Shown piece after piece: positions 43,924-55,255 of a stretch of DNA of 64,000 nt. A program made the position numbers and the translations under genes. A model generated the notes under the pieces. The model ran no database searches, was not told where the DNA came from, and worked only from the letters and a program-made list of their open reading frames with translations. Every line of letters starts with the position of its first letter. Position 1 is the stretch's first letter. Origin of the DNA: Torymus aiolomorphi (taxonomy: Eukaryota; Arthropoda; Insecta; Hymenoptera; Torymidae); the NCBI GenBank assembly GCA_036365515.1, contig CM070877.1, forward strand, positions 68,310,022 to 68,374,021, read 5' to 3'.

Positions 43924-44100
43924 ATGGGGCCCCCGTTCAGCAAGCAACAGGTCAAACCAGATGACAAAGAACGTCTCATCAACAAGGCAGACAAGAAAGA
44001 CTCTTGGACAAACACAAAAAATTCTCCACCACACCATTCCTTTTCCACCAATTCCTTCTCCTTCCCAAAAAAAGATGGTTATTCAAAATATAACGAATAA
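43924..44100 (+). CDS. Short 58-aa frame, hypothetical
   Basis: MGPPFSKQQVKPDDKERLIN opens after AACATCATGG, a good start context. The protein is very polar and rich in Lys, Asp, Ser and Pro, ending SFPKKDGYSKYNE. It lies between the 278-aa gene and the right TIR and shares its orientation. Length and composition do not prove it is real. Confidence 0.25.
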   Translation: MGPPFSKQQVKPDDKERLINKADKKDSWTNTKNSPPHHSFSTNSFSFPKKDGYSKYNE

Positions 44101-44212
44101 TAAACGGTCCCTTTAAGGACAACATTTATGTTAATGAGAAAAAACTGTTCATAAAATAGGGGGTTTCACCCCGTTTAAATAAATAAATAAAAATTTATTT
44201 TTCCTCAACATG

Positions 44213-44281
44213 CTTTTTTTATTTGTAGACCCCTCCTTTACACCAACTCCCTATTCCCTCCCCACAACTTCTCATTGCGAA

Positions 44282-44334
<53 letters not shown>

Positions 44335-45140
44335 TCTGTATAGCGAGAGGCCTCGCACCCCATGGGTCTTTATGGCGTAGCACGTATAGCCAAAGGTCTC
44401 GTCCCCCACCACCACCACGAGTCAGGGCATACACGGGGGGCATGCGCAGAGCAGATAGAACGGCATGACGTCATGGAGGGAGCGATAAGTGCGTCATTGT
44501 TTACCCTAATTAGCTTGTGTTCACACACGTGCTACTGTAAACACTTGGATTAATGAACTTGTCACACTTGAAACACATACACACAGCACGCGGTCTATAC
44601 AGCGAGAGGTCTTTATGGCGTAGCGCGTACAGCCAAAGGTCTCTCCCCCCACCACCACGAGTCGGGGCATATATGACGGCACGCGACGGGCAGGTATAGC
44701 GGCATAGCGTCATGGCACGAGCGATAAGTGGGACATTATTTATGGGGTAATAATTCACTCCATTGTTTACCCTAATTAATTTGTGTTCACACTTGGGACC
44801 CATACACACCGCACACGGTCTATAATGCGAGAGGCCTCGCACCCTATGAGTCTTTATGGTGTAGCGCAGACAGCCAAAACGCTCGCCACCCCACCACCTC
44901 GAGTCATGGCATATACGGCAACACACGTGGGCCATATATAGCGGCATGACATCATGGCGGGCGCCATAAGTGCACCATTATTTATGGGGTAATAAATCAC
45001 CCCCCATTGTTTACACTAATTAGCTTGTGGCCACACTTGCTACTGTAAACACTTGAGTTAATCACCTTGTCACACTTGGGGACCCATACAGCCGCACAGC
45101 GGGGTGCCACATGGCCCCTACACACCGCACCGCGGGGGGT
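44213..45140. repeat. Right Polinton TIR plus tandem TIR-derived repeats
   Basis: The block ACGGTCTGTATAGCGAGAGG recurs in variant form at about 44330, 44590 and 44815 (period 225-260), each followed by TCTTTATGG-GTAGCGC, CCCACCACCACGAGTC, GGCAT and a TTTACCCTAATTA phrase. The first contains the (CA)n tract and mirrors the left TIR. The later ones extend beyond what the left TIR retains. A partial inner copy lies at 43795-43870 (CCTTTATACCTACTCC, CAACTTCTCATTGCG). Confidence 0.8.
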
Positions 45141-45169
45141 CGTCTCGCTATACCGGTCCCCTTACTACT

Positions 45170-46810
45170 ATGGAGACTTAGGACCCATAATATGGATGGC
45201 CACTACAACCCACGGTGCTTCGATATTGCATTCCGTCATCAAGCCTGCTGGCGCTTGTTGCGAGCCTTTGTGAGCTTGGCACTCCTGACACTGATAGCTA
45301 CAGTCGTCTCGATAGTATCCCGGCCAGTAATAATACCTGACCACTCTAGCGAAAGTCTTTTCTACCCCTAAATGACCTGCTTGCGGGTTGTCGTAAGCTT
45401 CAGCAAAAACCTTTGCCCGATCACCTGCTGGGACTACGAATTTCCATGCGTCCGTATCAGGTAGTAGAGGGTCGACATTCTTGTTTAGTCGATGTGTGTA
45501 GAAAAGTCCATGAACTACCTTCCAGTCTGGATATCTAGTAGGATTTCGCTCTACATTCTTGACTTTCTCTTGATACCAAGGATCTTCACCCGTGCACTAC
45601 CTACAGCGACTATTTCGTACGTACCTTCCAGCACTCGCGACAAAGCGTTGGGGACTTTGTGTAGGGCTCCATTCCGGTGGACGAATTCGATGTTGTACAT
45701 CTGCAGCGCCGTATTCCAACGAGCCAGCCTGCCTGTTAGATCGCGTAAGTTGTTCAACCACAACAAACTATGGTGATCGGTGATCACTGTGAACTTCTCA
45801 CCCTGAAGATAACCTCTGTACCTCTGAACCCTCCTTCTCAGTAACGGTGTAGATACGTTCCGCGCAAGAGATAGTCCTCCTCACAAAATCAATGGTATGT
45901 TCCTCTCCACTGAATACTTGCGTGAGCACTTCCGCGATGGCATAGTCGCTGACGTGCGTGTGCAATGAAAATGGTAGCGACAAGTCAGACCTAGCTAAAA
46001 CTGGAGCTTGAGTGAGTGCGAACTTTAATTTTTCAAAAGCTGTCTGCTATTCGTCCGTCCAATGCCATCACACGTCTTTCCTTAATAGCGGTGACAGCGG
46101 AGCTTTATATTTAGCTAATCGAGGTATAAACCGAAAGCATCAGCCGATCATATCTACCGTGACTGCCTAAGGTTAATGGGGGCTGGGTACTCGAGAACTG
46201 ATCGAACTTTGTCTTCATCTGCTTTCAGACCGTCTTGATTTACTATGTATCCCAGATACTTTACTTCTGCGCAACAGAATTCTGGCTTTCTGTGATTGAT
46301 CTGGAGATTCGCCTTCTTCAGCGCTTCGAGAACTGCCACTAACCATTTGATGTATTCTCCGAAGGTTGGCGCAACGATAATCACATCGTCTAGATAGGCG
46401 AAGACATATGGCTCCTACTCCGCTTTGATTAGTTCATCCATGATACGTTAAAACACAGCCGGGATGTTGGTCAATCCATACGGGAGTCACAAGAACGGGA
46501 ACAGTCCTCGCCCTCGCACCGAATTTGGTGATAAGCATGGCTTAAATCTAATTTAGTAATATACTTAGCGGTTCTGAGTATGTCGACGATGTCATACTGC
46601 AGGCGAAAAGCTTCAACAAGGTCTTCATATGATTTCCAGAATTGGTATTCTTTGCGAAACCATTGCCATGCATCCTCATCGAGTGCTGACGGTAAGGCTT
46701 TGATTATCTCGTCGAGACTTGACTACTTGACTCATAAGTTTCTTTGCAACGAGTTAAATTGGCTAAAAGACTTTCCGGGTCCTTATTACGATTTCCTTTG
46801 AAGGTAATGT
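45170..46810 (-). pseudogene. Ty3/gypsy pol remnant (RT, RNase H, integrase zinc finger)
   Basis: On the minus strand, RT thumb/palm at 46384-46154 (LQINHRKPEFCCAEVKYLGY), then RNase H (45983-45798, with AERIYTVTEKE; and 45787-45551, ITDHHSLLWLNNLRDLTGRL, VPNALSRVLEG), then integrase HHCC region (about 45420-45230; AGHLGVEKTFARVVRYYYWP and CQECQAHKG). This is RT-RNaseH-integrase order, as in Ty3/gypsy. Stops and frameshifts are frequent and the integrase core is missing, replaced by Polinton-TIR-like repeat below 45180. Confidence 0.8.
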
Positions 46811-47007
46811 ACCACTTTACACATAACTCAGTGGTACGTTTCTCCCTCGTTAGTTATGATCGTTCAAAGGCGGAATAATTCGTATGATTTCCCAGAATTG
46901 AAAAATCAATTCTCCCCGGAGCCTGTAAACGGGGCGGAATGACACTCGACGGAGTCACTGGGTTATACAAGTGTCCATAGGGCTGACCTCTCGCCGGCGG
47001 TATATTA

Positions 47008-47805
47008 TCCCCTATAGCACCCAATATTGGAGCAACATTGCTCCAACATCGCTTTGTCATATTCCCCATATTCGCCAATATTCCCTCAACACTTTTATAT
47101 ATGGATGCTACATGGGAGCAATGTTGCTGCAATCCGTGATTTCCGTTTAACCATTGCTTTTTTAAAATGATGGGTCAAGCTTTCTGTCATAACAATATTG
47201 CAGCAATATTTAGCCAATATTTAGCATCACGAAAGGAATATTAATTTTATAATTATATTTTTCTGCTGATTTTTCTGATGATTTAGCAATATTGCAAGAA
47301 TATTTGTACAATATATATAAACACTGCAAGAATGTTCCCGTTTGGCCACTGATTGTTGGAGCAATATTGCCTCAATTTCCAAAATACATTAGTGAATTTC
47401 CCCTTAAGGGGAATGACGCGAATATGTCAAAGCAACATTGAGGCAATATTGCTCCAACAATCAGTGGACAAACGGGAACATTCTTCCAGTGTTCATATAT
47501 ATTGTACAAATATTCTTGCAGTATTGCAAAGTCATCAGAAAAACCAGCATAAAAATATAATTCTAAAAATAATATTCCTTTCGTGTTGAGAAATATTGGC
47601 TCAATATTGCTGCAATATTGCTATAACAGAGAGCCTGACTCATCATTTTAAAAAAGCAATGGTGAAACGGAAATCACGGATTGCAGCAACATTGCTCCCA
47701 TATAGCATCCATATATAAAAGTGTTGAGGGAATATTGGCGAATATGGGGAATATGACATAGCAATATTGGAGCAATGTTGTTCCAATATTGAGTGCTATA
47801 GGGGA
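47008..47805. mobile_element. Full-length palindromic MITE with TA duplication
   Basis: Starts TCCCCTATAGCACCCAATAT and ends with the complement (GAGTGCTATAGGGGA). Flanking TA at 47006-47007 and 47806-47807 gives a clean TA target duplication as in Tc1/mariner elements. The two halves pair along nearly the whole length around a centre near 47402 (CCTTAAGG). Multiple AATATTG/CAATATT motifs occur throughout. No ORF. Confidence 0.85.
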
Positions 47806-48649
47806 TAGCTTCCTTGAGCTACATGAGAGAACGGAATGGAAGAAAAAACGTTTTGCTGCAACAGAGCGGAATACATCAGATTCGGCTGAAGCAACGATGA
47901 ATACGGCAGAAAATACCCAGGAACTTGTGAAAACTACACAGGCGAAAGATAAGGTTTACTCGAAATGTTTCCTGCGTTCGTACGCAGTTCATTTTCGCGA
48001 GATTCTCTCATCGGTTATCTTCACAATTTTTAATCAAGTTACATTCCGCAAATAAATTTCTTGCGCAGAGTATAAATTAAAATACTCTTAATTAAACAAA
48101 TTTTATCGAAAATATCATCGTACTTCAATAATAATTAGTATATTCAATGAAATAATTTAAAAAATTGAAAAAATATTTATTAGCAACTTTTTCTGGAAAA
48201 AATATCTGAATTAAAAGAAAAATTTCAATTCTAATAGACATCGAAATTTAAAGTAAAAGTGTGTAGTATATTAGTCTAATAAAGACATATGTATTTAAGG
48301 AGCTTTCTGCGCAACTCCGTAGTCAGCAGTGCTAAATGGAAAGATTACCTAAAATTTAGAAAAAACATCGTTGTAATGTGATTTATTTATTTTAAATGAT
48401 AGAGGAAGTCAACGTATTATAAATAAAGTGTATTTAACATGATTAAGATAACTTTTTTCATAAAATGTCGATATTCTGGAAACTAGACATTGTTACTACA
48501 AACAATTATTATTGGTAAATCACTGGAATCTTTTTTGTCCCATGAAAATTCATCGAATGGTTTCATCGAATGTGTCTGAGTAAAATAGGTCTACAGATTA
48601 TATCTTCAACCATTTCATAAGAAATAGTGTATATTTATAGTATACACTG

Positions 48650-49400
48650 TGACGAAGTGTGAACTCCCTCGCGCGCAAGCGCGTACTTAAGGTACAGCGC
48701 TAATGCGCACGCATGAGAAAGTAGAAATCGGCAACGACGCTAGCGATTCTCATAGAAGTTTCCGCATTGTCCATGTGCGCACGCTGAAGCAGATAGAAAA
48801 AGTATTTTCCCCGTTCGGACCGCCCGCGCCTATTCGATTAAGCTAGTGCTCTCCACGTAGAAAGTGACAAGTGTTACACCATCTACGTAACGAGACTGTC
48901 ACTGCTCCCTTCTGTGGCCAGCTGATGTCGAGACAGGTGCCGGCCGCGAGAGGAAGCCCTCGCCCGTAGCAGAGAAAGAGGAAGAGAGAGAGAGAGAGGA
49001 TGTGTACTCGATGGCCGCCGTCAAATCAACTAACATCTTGACTTGACCAGCTGCCCGCAGATCCATCACTGCGGAAGACTCTTGTCCGCCTTCCCGGACC
49101 CAGTGATAGATGCTAGTGCCTGTGGGCCAGCGTACGAGCGGGATTCTACCTCGGCGCGCAAGGTAGAGCGAGCGACAGAGACGTACTGTGCACTACGTCT
49201 CCGACTATGTGTGCGCAACACGAGCGTCTCGCGAGGCTGCATGACCTTGCGAGTGTAAATACTGCGGTGCATTATTAGTTTTGTTTCTCCGTATTATATT
49301 CGTTTTGCTTTCTGAATAAACGTGTGGATAATGGTTCGTCAAATCAGAGTTGACGAGTATATATTTAGCTTCCTTCCACCTCAATAGTCATATTTCATCG
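48650..49400. repeat. Possible solo LTR
   Basis: Begins near TGTGACGAAGTGTGAACTCC, GC-rich in the first half, includes a poly(A)-signal-like GAATAAACGTGTGG near 49313, then A+T-rich. This is the usual composition of a gypsy-type LTR. No second copy or primer-binding site was confirmed, so it is tentative. Confidence 0.3.
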
Positions 49401-51597
49401 TACTTCTGATACCATCGCCTCCTGGGATCGCTGATATCATCGGCGATCATTTTGAGTACCGGGCACATACGCCTTTCCCCCATTAATTCGCGTTACGTTT
49501 CACACGACATATAAATCCCGGGTAACTCCTGACTTACCCTGTTGTAGCAGCGGACGGCATTGTACCAAGCGCGTGCAGCACTGGCAATTCTGCCAGGTCT
49601 TCAACGAGCAGACGCGCCTAGGAAGACGGCTACGTTGCAAGCGAAGCGAGAAAGAGAGGGAGAGAGAAAGCATCAAGGTAAGCTTTCGGCTTTGCCGAAA
49701 ATTCTCTCACTCCGAAAACTATTCACCCTGTTGCAATACATTTGTTATTGTTTAAACTACATTTTAAAAATTTTTTTAGATGATTTTGGCCTCAGAAGCC
49801 ACTAGATGTAAGACCCCCTTAAATGCCCTAAATGAGTTACATCCTTTTTGAAAAATTCGCATTTTCCGGTTGTAATTTTAATACTGCCTTCGTAATCTAA
49901 TGAATAATTATTCTAATCTTTGTATGTATTTTTCGAAAGTGCGTAAATAAACATTTATATTATCTACCATTTGTCACAAACGCTGTTTTATGGCGGTCGC
50001 GCCGAGGAGGAGGAGGAGGAGGAGGAGGAAATTTTCGCGGGCTTCCATATTAAAAGAAAAATTAAGTCTTTATGTCAACTACTTACCGAGATATGAAAAA
50101 TTTTTCGAGCTTGTCGGATTTGAAGTTCCTGTGCTCAGTTTTTTCGCGTGACTATACCTTTCTCCACTTTTGATCCGCACTTTTGTGATTATTTATAACA
50201 ATGTAATTTTGCAATAAATTGGAGTCAATATTTTTTTTATGTTAGTAGAACTATTAGTTCCCTAGTTTTGGTCCATGTCTCCTTTCTCAATATTAATAAT
50301 TAAAGTCACAGCAATTTAAAAAAAAAATTATCTCGGCTCCGAGTGCAATTGGAGAGTTTGTAGAAAGCTTAAAATTTGGGGAAAAATGCCACCTTTTCAA
50401 CGAACCTAATGTCGTTTGTCTACGACAAAAATTGGGGTCACTATTCTAATTATTTATAATGAAAAAGTGACTTTTTTCTATTTTTTAAACAATATAATTT
50501 GAAAAAATTGCTTAGTTATTGATTGTTCGTGAAAATTAAGATGTTATGCTTTCAAAATCACTTTGGTGCATCGTCATAGGTGGTCTCATAGTTTGGAAAA
50601 AATCATGCAAAAATGGTCAGAATTTAATAAATAAATGCAATTATGCAAAAACTATTGAATATTTTTTGATGAAATTTTAACTGCTTATTTACTGCCATAC
50701 GAGCCATACTTTAACGAGTTATGAAGCGCCTAGTAACGTTTTTAATAAACAATCGTAAAAATGGTAATTTCAGCGGTTTTTTGCTGTTTGCAGATAAACA
50801 AATTAACTAAATTAAATCTCAAAATCGCGTTCTGTAGGTTTTTTAATTTTAATGTCTAAAAACTTTATTTTAAGCTTTTTTCTGTAATAGTGTCATTTCT
50901 GTGGTCAAAAAAGACATTTTTTGATCGTTTAATTGTTAATTAAACAATGATGCCGTAAAAATGTTTGTACGCACTCATCAGATTATTGTTTCCTATGTCC
51001 CCCCGAGCATAATCCGCTTGAAAAAGTCGGGTAACAATTAAGTCGAGTAAAAGTATAATTTGACTGGCCTAGTAGAGTATTTTAAGGAGCAGAGCAAAAG
51101 CTTTCTCATAGTGTCCTTAGTTTTTTTCGTAGATTTGATAAACTAATATTGAAAATGTGATAATTAGGATATGCATTGAAGAACAAAACGTTTGGTCTAC
51201 AGCAACTTTAGACCTTCCATGTGAAAAGTCCCTAAGATTTTCAAATGGCTTGAAAAGTACATTTAATTATTAGCAAAAAGTAAAACGAAAGACGGCATAA
51301 TTAGAAAAAAATTAATTTAGAGAATGATTGTAATTAACATAAAAAAATCAATCCCAATAACAATGTACTTTTGTAAAGTAGTTGAAGCAGATGAAATAAT
51401 ATGTAGTTAATGACATAATACGTACTTAATAACATAATATCAAGAGTATCTCTTTAGTCAAACGGCACTTATGATAACATTTTCGAAGTACAAGTATTCT
51501 GACAATATTATAATACGCAACAGAATTTATGCCCCCCTCTATGCATAGATATGCACATATACATCTACATAACTTTCAATTTAATTTTTTTTTCTAG
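49401..51597. other. A+T-rich, probably intronic sequence
   Basis: No gene. 49784-49822 repeats the inverted phrase GGCCTCAGAAGCCACTAG also found at 17.9 kb and, in variant form, at the ends of the palindrome 51947-53244. A (GAG)n run lies at 50006-50028. The stretch immediately before 51597 ends in a polypyrimidine tract (TTTTTTTTTCTAG). Confidence 0.4.
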
Positions 51598-51795
51598 ATG
51601 ATGTAAACAACAAAAACTTAAATTTTGGTTCCAAACTGGATTTAACAAAAACGGAAACGCCTATTCCAGATTGGGTGGTAGTCGGCGAATCAGTTTTGGT
51701 TAGACCTTACAGTTATTCTGGTGTTATTTCTTACGTAGGGCCTACCGAATTTGCTACAGGAACTTGGATAGGAATAGAACTTGATGCACCAACAG
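51598..51795 (+). CDS. Host exon encoding a CAP-Gly domain (kinesin-73/KIF13-like)
   Basis: A T-rich acceptor ending in CTAG (51597) precedes a 198-base exon and CAACAG-GTAAT gives the donor (51796). Both borders are phase 1, so the exon can be skipped or joined without changing frame. The sequence includes PIPDWVVVGESVLVRPYSYS and YVGPTEFATGTWIGIELDAP, the first half of a CAP-Gly domain (microtubule plus-end and tubulin-tail binding). The residual KNDG part should lie in the next exon. The phrase DWVVVGESVL resembles the C-terminal CAP-Gly of insect Khc-73/KIF13, which is recognition by memory, not a search. The neighbouring exons are outside or lost. This is the only host-type coding piece I can support. 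Confidence 0.65.
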
Positions 51796-51946
51796 GTAAT
51801 TATGAATTTCTCAAAGTATTTATGAGCGTTTACCAATGATCATTCAGGGATTGTCAATTTTTATCATAAAACGTGCTATGTTTAACTCACTCGTAATAAA
51901 AGAAACTAACAAGAAGTGTACTCAATCTCTGAAAAGCGGATCTTCA

Positions 51947-53244
51947 GGTGGTCTTCTACCTAATGGCTCCTAAGGCCAAAATTATCTGAAAAAATTAATT
52001 AAAATATAATTACTATAAAACAAAGTATATGTATTACTAATATAACTTATTTCTTATACAAAACCTCAGGAGATAGATCTCTAAACCAATTTTATGCAGA
52101 ATTATGTCATTTTAGAAAAATCAACTGATGTGTAAGTTTTCTTGACAGCCACTCGATGAATTTTGATGAGACAAGTCGCAAATTACTTCAAAAACATGTA
52201 CCTATGGCACAAAGCTGTGGAATAAAAAATTGTTGTGATTAACAAGGAGAGTGCACACCCCCTTCGGGAAACGGGTTTTCATGGGCATTGGAGAGTCGAT
52301 TTCTGGTATCTAAAAATGAAGCGCAGTACTCATATTTCCGTCAAATGGACCCATTTCCTTGAGATATGGGCAATTTCATCTCAAATATCCTCTATTTCGG
52401 TAAAAAATAATGTCTCTTCTATTGACTGTCACATTGCAAGTATTTAAGATACGAAAACGAGGTGAAGAAATTATAAAAGTAGGCAGAAAAAGCTAAAATA
52501 TAAGCTCTGATTTTAAGCGATTAAATGGATCGTATTTTGGAATCTATTTTTTCGCTATCTTTGATTGCTCATAATTTCCTGAAAAATCAGATTTTTCAAT
52601 CAAATCAGAGCTTAAATTTTAGCTTTTACTGTCTACCTTTATAATTTTTTTTCCTCGTTTTCGTATCTTAAATACTTGTAATATGACAGTCAACACAAGA
52701 AACCTCATTTTATGACGAAATAGAGGATATTTGATATGAGATTGCCCATATCTCAAGAAAAAGGGCCCATTTGACGGAAATATGAGTACTGTGCTTCATT
52801 TTTAGACACCAGAAATCGACTCTCCAATGCCCACGAAAATCGGTTTCCCGGACGGTGTGCACTCTCCCTGTAAGTAATTTTGTAATTGAAAAAACTAGTT
52901 TTTTTCTTAATTTTATGAATTTTTATCGTTTTTTCAATTAAAAAAATACTTAGTCACAATTTTTTTAATTCCGGAGCATCGTGCTATAGGTAAATATTTT
53001 TCAAGTAATTTGCGACTTGTCTCGTCAAAATCCATCGAGTGACTACCAAGAAAACTTGCACACCAGTTTATTTTTCTAAAAAAACATAATTCTGCATAAA
53101 ATGCGTTTAGAGACCTATCTCTTGGGATTTTGTATTAGAAATAAGTTATATTAGTAATACATATACTTTGTTTTATAATAATTATATTTTAACTTACTTT
53201 TTCCGATAATTTTGGCCTCAGGAACCATTTGATAGAAGACCACC
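51947..53244. mobile_element. Nested fold-back element (~1.3 kb)
   Basis: Ends are inverted (GGTGGTCTTCTACC and its partner near 53231), then TGGCTCCTAAGGCCAAAATT versus AATTTTGGCCTCAGGAACCA. Inverted pairing continues through the interior. 52243-52869 forms an inner hairpin with GTGCACACCC ends and inverted copies of GGGCATTGGAGAGTCGATTT-type sequence. The centre is near 52555. No convincing ORF. Lies 150 bases after the donor of the CAP-Gly exon. Confidence 0.75.
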
Positions 53245-53540
53245 ATAACTGATCACACACCACTTGTTTTCACAGGACCCTGAAACATTATTTTATATGT
53301 TTAAGAACCCGAAAAAATAAAATTATAAAAGTATATAGAACAATTTTTGATATAAGCCTTGTTTTCTTGAAAAATAATAATAATTTCTCAGAAAGTATCT
53401 GTCGTAAATTATAAATGTTAATAACAGTTAATAACTGTTAAAAATTATTTAAAACTATTTAGAACTGATGTTTGATGAGACGAATGACAGCGACGTGTAT
53501 TAATGTTGGAAAGATGATAGGAGTGGTCCAACTGTCGAAG

Positions 53541-53640
53541 TGGTTCAAAATGAATAAACCAGTTGCTTTCTTGCCGACGTTTCGGGCATTTTTATGCCCC
53601 TCTTCTAGGCTCTTTATTGAAAGTAATAAGTAACAGTATT
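53541..53640 (-). ncRNA. Degenerate hammerhead-like motif in Penelope pseudo-LTR
   Basis: On the minus strand, CTAGAAGA is followed by a perfect six-base stem GGGCAT/ATGCCC and then GAAACGTCGGC. The catalytic CTGATGA box is altered, so self-cleavage is doubtful. The position and the GAAACGT block match the ribozyme motif of Penelope-like element ends. Confidence 0.4.
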
Positions 53641-53802
53641 AATTAAAAGAAATATATACATAATTACACAAAAGTCGATTTTACAGCGCAATAGATACTT
53701 ACAGATTACAATGTTGAAGGTATAACGCCATCCATTTTTGTATTAAATAGTTGAGGACGATCTTTGGAGGCAAAATGAAATGATCTTAGTTCTTTATGGC
53801 AA

Positions 53803-53836
53803 CGTTTCGTTGGCTTAGTGCGCCAACCTCATCAGG
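53803..53836 (-). ncRNA. Hammerhead ribozyme core, copy 1
   Basis: Read on the minus strand: CTGATGA (53836-53830), stem II with strands GTTGGC and GCCAAC closing a 7-base loop, then GAAA (53808-53805) and CGTT. These are the universally conserved core boxes in the right order and spacing. It is next to Penelope-like coding remnants, known hosts of hammerhead motifs. Stem I/III pairing was not verified. Confidence 0.65.
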
Positions 53837-53958
53837 CCTTTATTCAAAACACAGAAATAAATTAACATATAAAACTTTTTTTAAAGACAATTAAACAACA
53901 AAGTATAAATACAAAAATCAAAATTACCGTAATTATAAACGTATATATCATACGTCGA

Positions 53959-54808
53959 TCAGATGTTATTCTCGACTGAAAACAATAACACGTACACTGT
54001 ATTTATATATGCTGGACGATGTTTACATAAAGAGTTATACAGCATCAAGTTTGTTAATAATAGAAAAATACATTGTACTTGTCTTTGGATATCTTCCTTT
54101 TTATTAATACTATATTGATTGCTTTTTATATAGATCATTTCGGAAATCAGTCTTTTTTTGTAATTGCTTTCAAAATCTAAGACGGATGTATTTTCCCAAT
54201 CGAACTCATGTTTGTTTTCTAATCGATGTGTACTGACAACAGACTCTTTATTTTTGTTGATTTTATGTTCATTAATGCGTGAGTGTATATAGCAAAGCAA
54301 TTTAGGCAATCAAATTTATACACCACATTAGTACGATCCCATTTTTTGGTTATGTCTTTGCCTAACCGAATGATCGAAGACAAACTTTTATTCAATAATG
54401 GGATTGTACAAATGTTATAAGATTTTAACATAGTAGATAGACTATTAAAATCTTTGTTAAACGGTAAAGACAATTTTGGTGCGTATTATATGTATAACCA
54501 TACTTAAGTTTTTTAAATCTAATTTCGATATCTTTTTCTATAAACCACATAGGATAATCACTGTTACGTAAAATCTTCTTTATGAGTTTTATATTGTCTA
54601 AGTGAAAATTAGAATCTGAGAGTAAAAACACCCTATCAAATAGGTTAGAAATAATATTCTTTTTTTGCTGTGTTGGATGATTTGAAAAATAATTGATTAC
54701 ACGTCCCGATGATGTCGGTTTTTGGTACCAATTTGTCAAAATTTTATTATCAGTTCTAATTAATGTCATATCTAAAAAATTAATTTTTTTATTCTCTTCT
54801 AGTTCTTA
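53959..54808 (-). pseudogene. Penelope-like element RT C-terminus and GIY-YIG remnant
   Basis: The minus-strand piece 54769-54425 has NWYQKPTSSGRVINYFSNHP (RT thumb/linker), 54473-54219 has WDRTNVVYKFDCLNC (GIY-YIG entry), and 54309-53959 has HRLENKHEFDWENTSVLDFE and KKRLISEMIYIKSNQ (C-terminal nuclease helices). The three pieces lie in different frames. The polymerase core with YxDD is absent because sequence is lost at about 54808, where an inverted partial copy begins. Confidence 0.75.
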
Positions 54809-54809
54809 G

Positions 54810-55255
54810 ATTTTGAAAGCAATTACAAAAGAAGACTAATTTCCGAAATGATCTATATAAAAAGCAATCAAAATAGTATTAATAAAAAGGAAGGTATCCA
54901 AAGACTAAGTACAATGTATTTTCCTATTATTAACGAACTTGATGCTGTATAACTCTTTATGTAAACATCGTCCAGCATATATAAATACAGTGTACGTGTT
55001 ATTGTTTTCAGTCGAGAATAACATCTCATCGACGTATGATATATACGTTTATAATTTCGGTAATTTTGATTTTTGTATTTATACTTTGTTGTTTAATTGT
55101 CTTTAAAAAAAGTTTTATATGTTAATTTATTTCTGTGTTTTGAATAAAGGCCTGATGAGGTTGGCGTACTAAGCCAACGAAACGTTGCCATAAAGAACTA
55201 AGATCATTTCATTTTGTCTCCAGAGATCGTCCTCAACTATTTAATACTTACAGAT
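54810..55255. repeat. Inverted partial copy of the Penelope 3' end
   Basis: Reverse complement of about 53760-54190: it includes TTTTCAGTCGAGAATAACAT and the hammerhead core, and ends at CGTCCTCAACTATTTAATA. Together with the minus-strand copy it forms an inverted duplication of about 430 bases separated by ~620 bases, typical of Penelope insertions. Confidence 0.7.
55152..55183 (+). ncRNA. Hammerhead ribozyme core, copy 2
   Basis: CTGATGA at 55152-55158, then G and a perfect 6-bp stem II (GTTGGC 55160-55165, GCCAAC 55173-55178) closed by GTACTAA, then GAAA (55179-55182) and C. One loop base differs from copy 1 (GTACTAA versus GCACTAA), and the core is fully conserved, suggesting function or very recent descent. 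Confidence 0.7.

Larger units (their letters stand above)
26298..44413. mobile_element. Degenerate Polinton/Maverick (endogenous virus-like element)
   Basis: About 18 kb bounded by inverted repeats. The left TIR (26301-26600) and right TIR (about 44213-44413) share, in inverse, ACTCGTGGTGGTGG, the GAGACCTTTGGCTAT-like and CCATAAAG phrases, TCTCGCTGTATAGACCGTGT, a CA/GT microsatellite, and GGTGTAAAGGAG next to AGGGAGTTGG. Inside is the hallmark set: protein-primed PolB, DD35E integrase, FtsK/HerA-type packaging ATPase, double-jelly-roll major capsid protein, minor capsid protein and adenain-type protease. Several genes are broken and the protease has lost its N-terminal half. The 41.0-42.1-kb part is probably a later transposon insertion. 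Left TIR sequence is cut at a satellite, so a 6-bp target duplication cannot be shown. Confidence 0.92.

Noticed and set aside
26298..44413. A free-living virus or prophage
   Set aside because: TIRs, integrase/chromodomain, introns and flanking insect repeats show an integrated eukaryotic Polinton.
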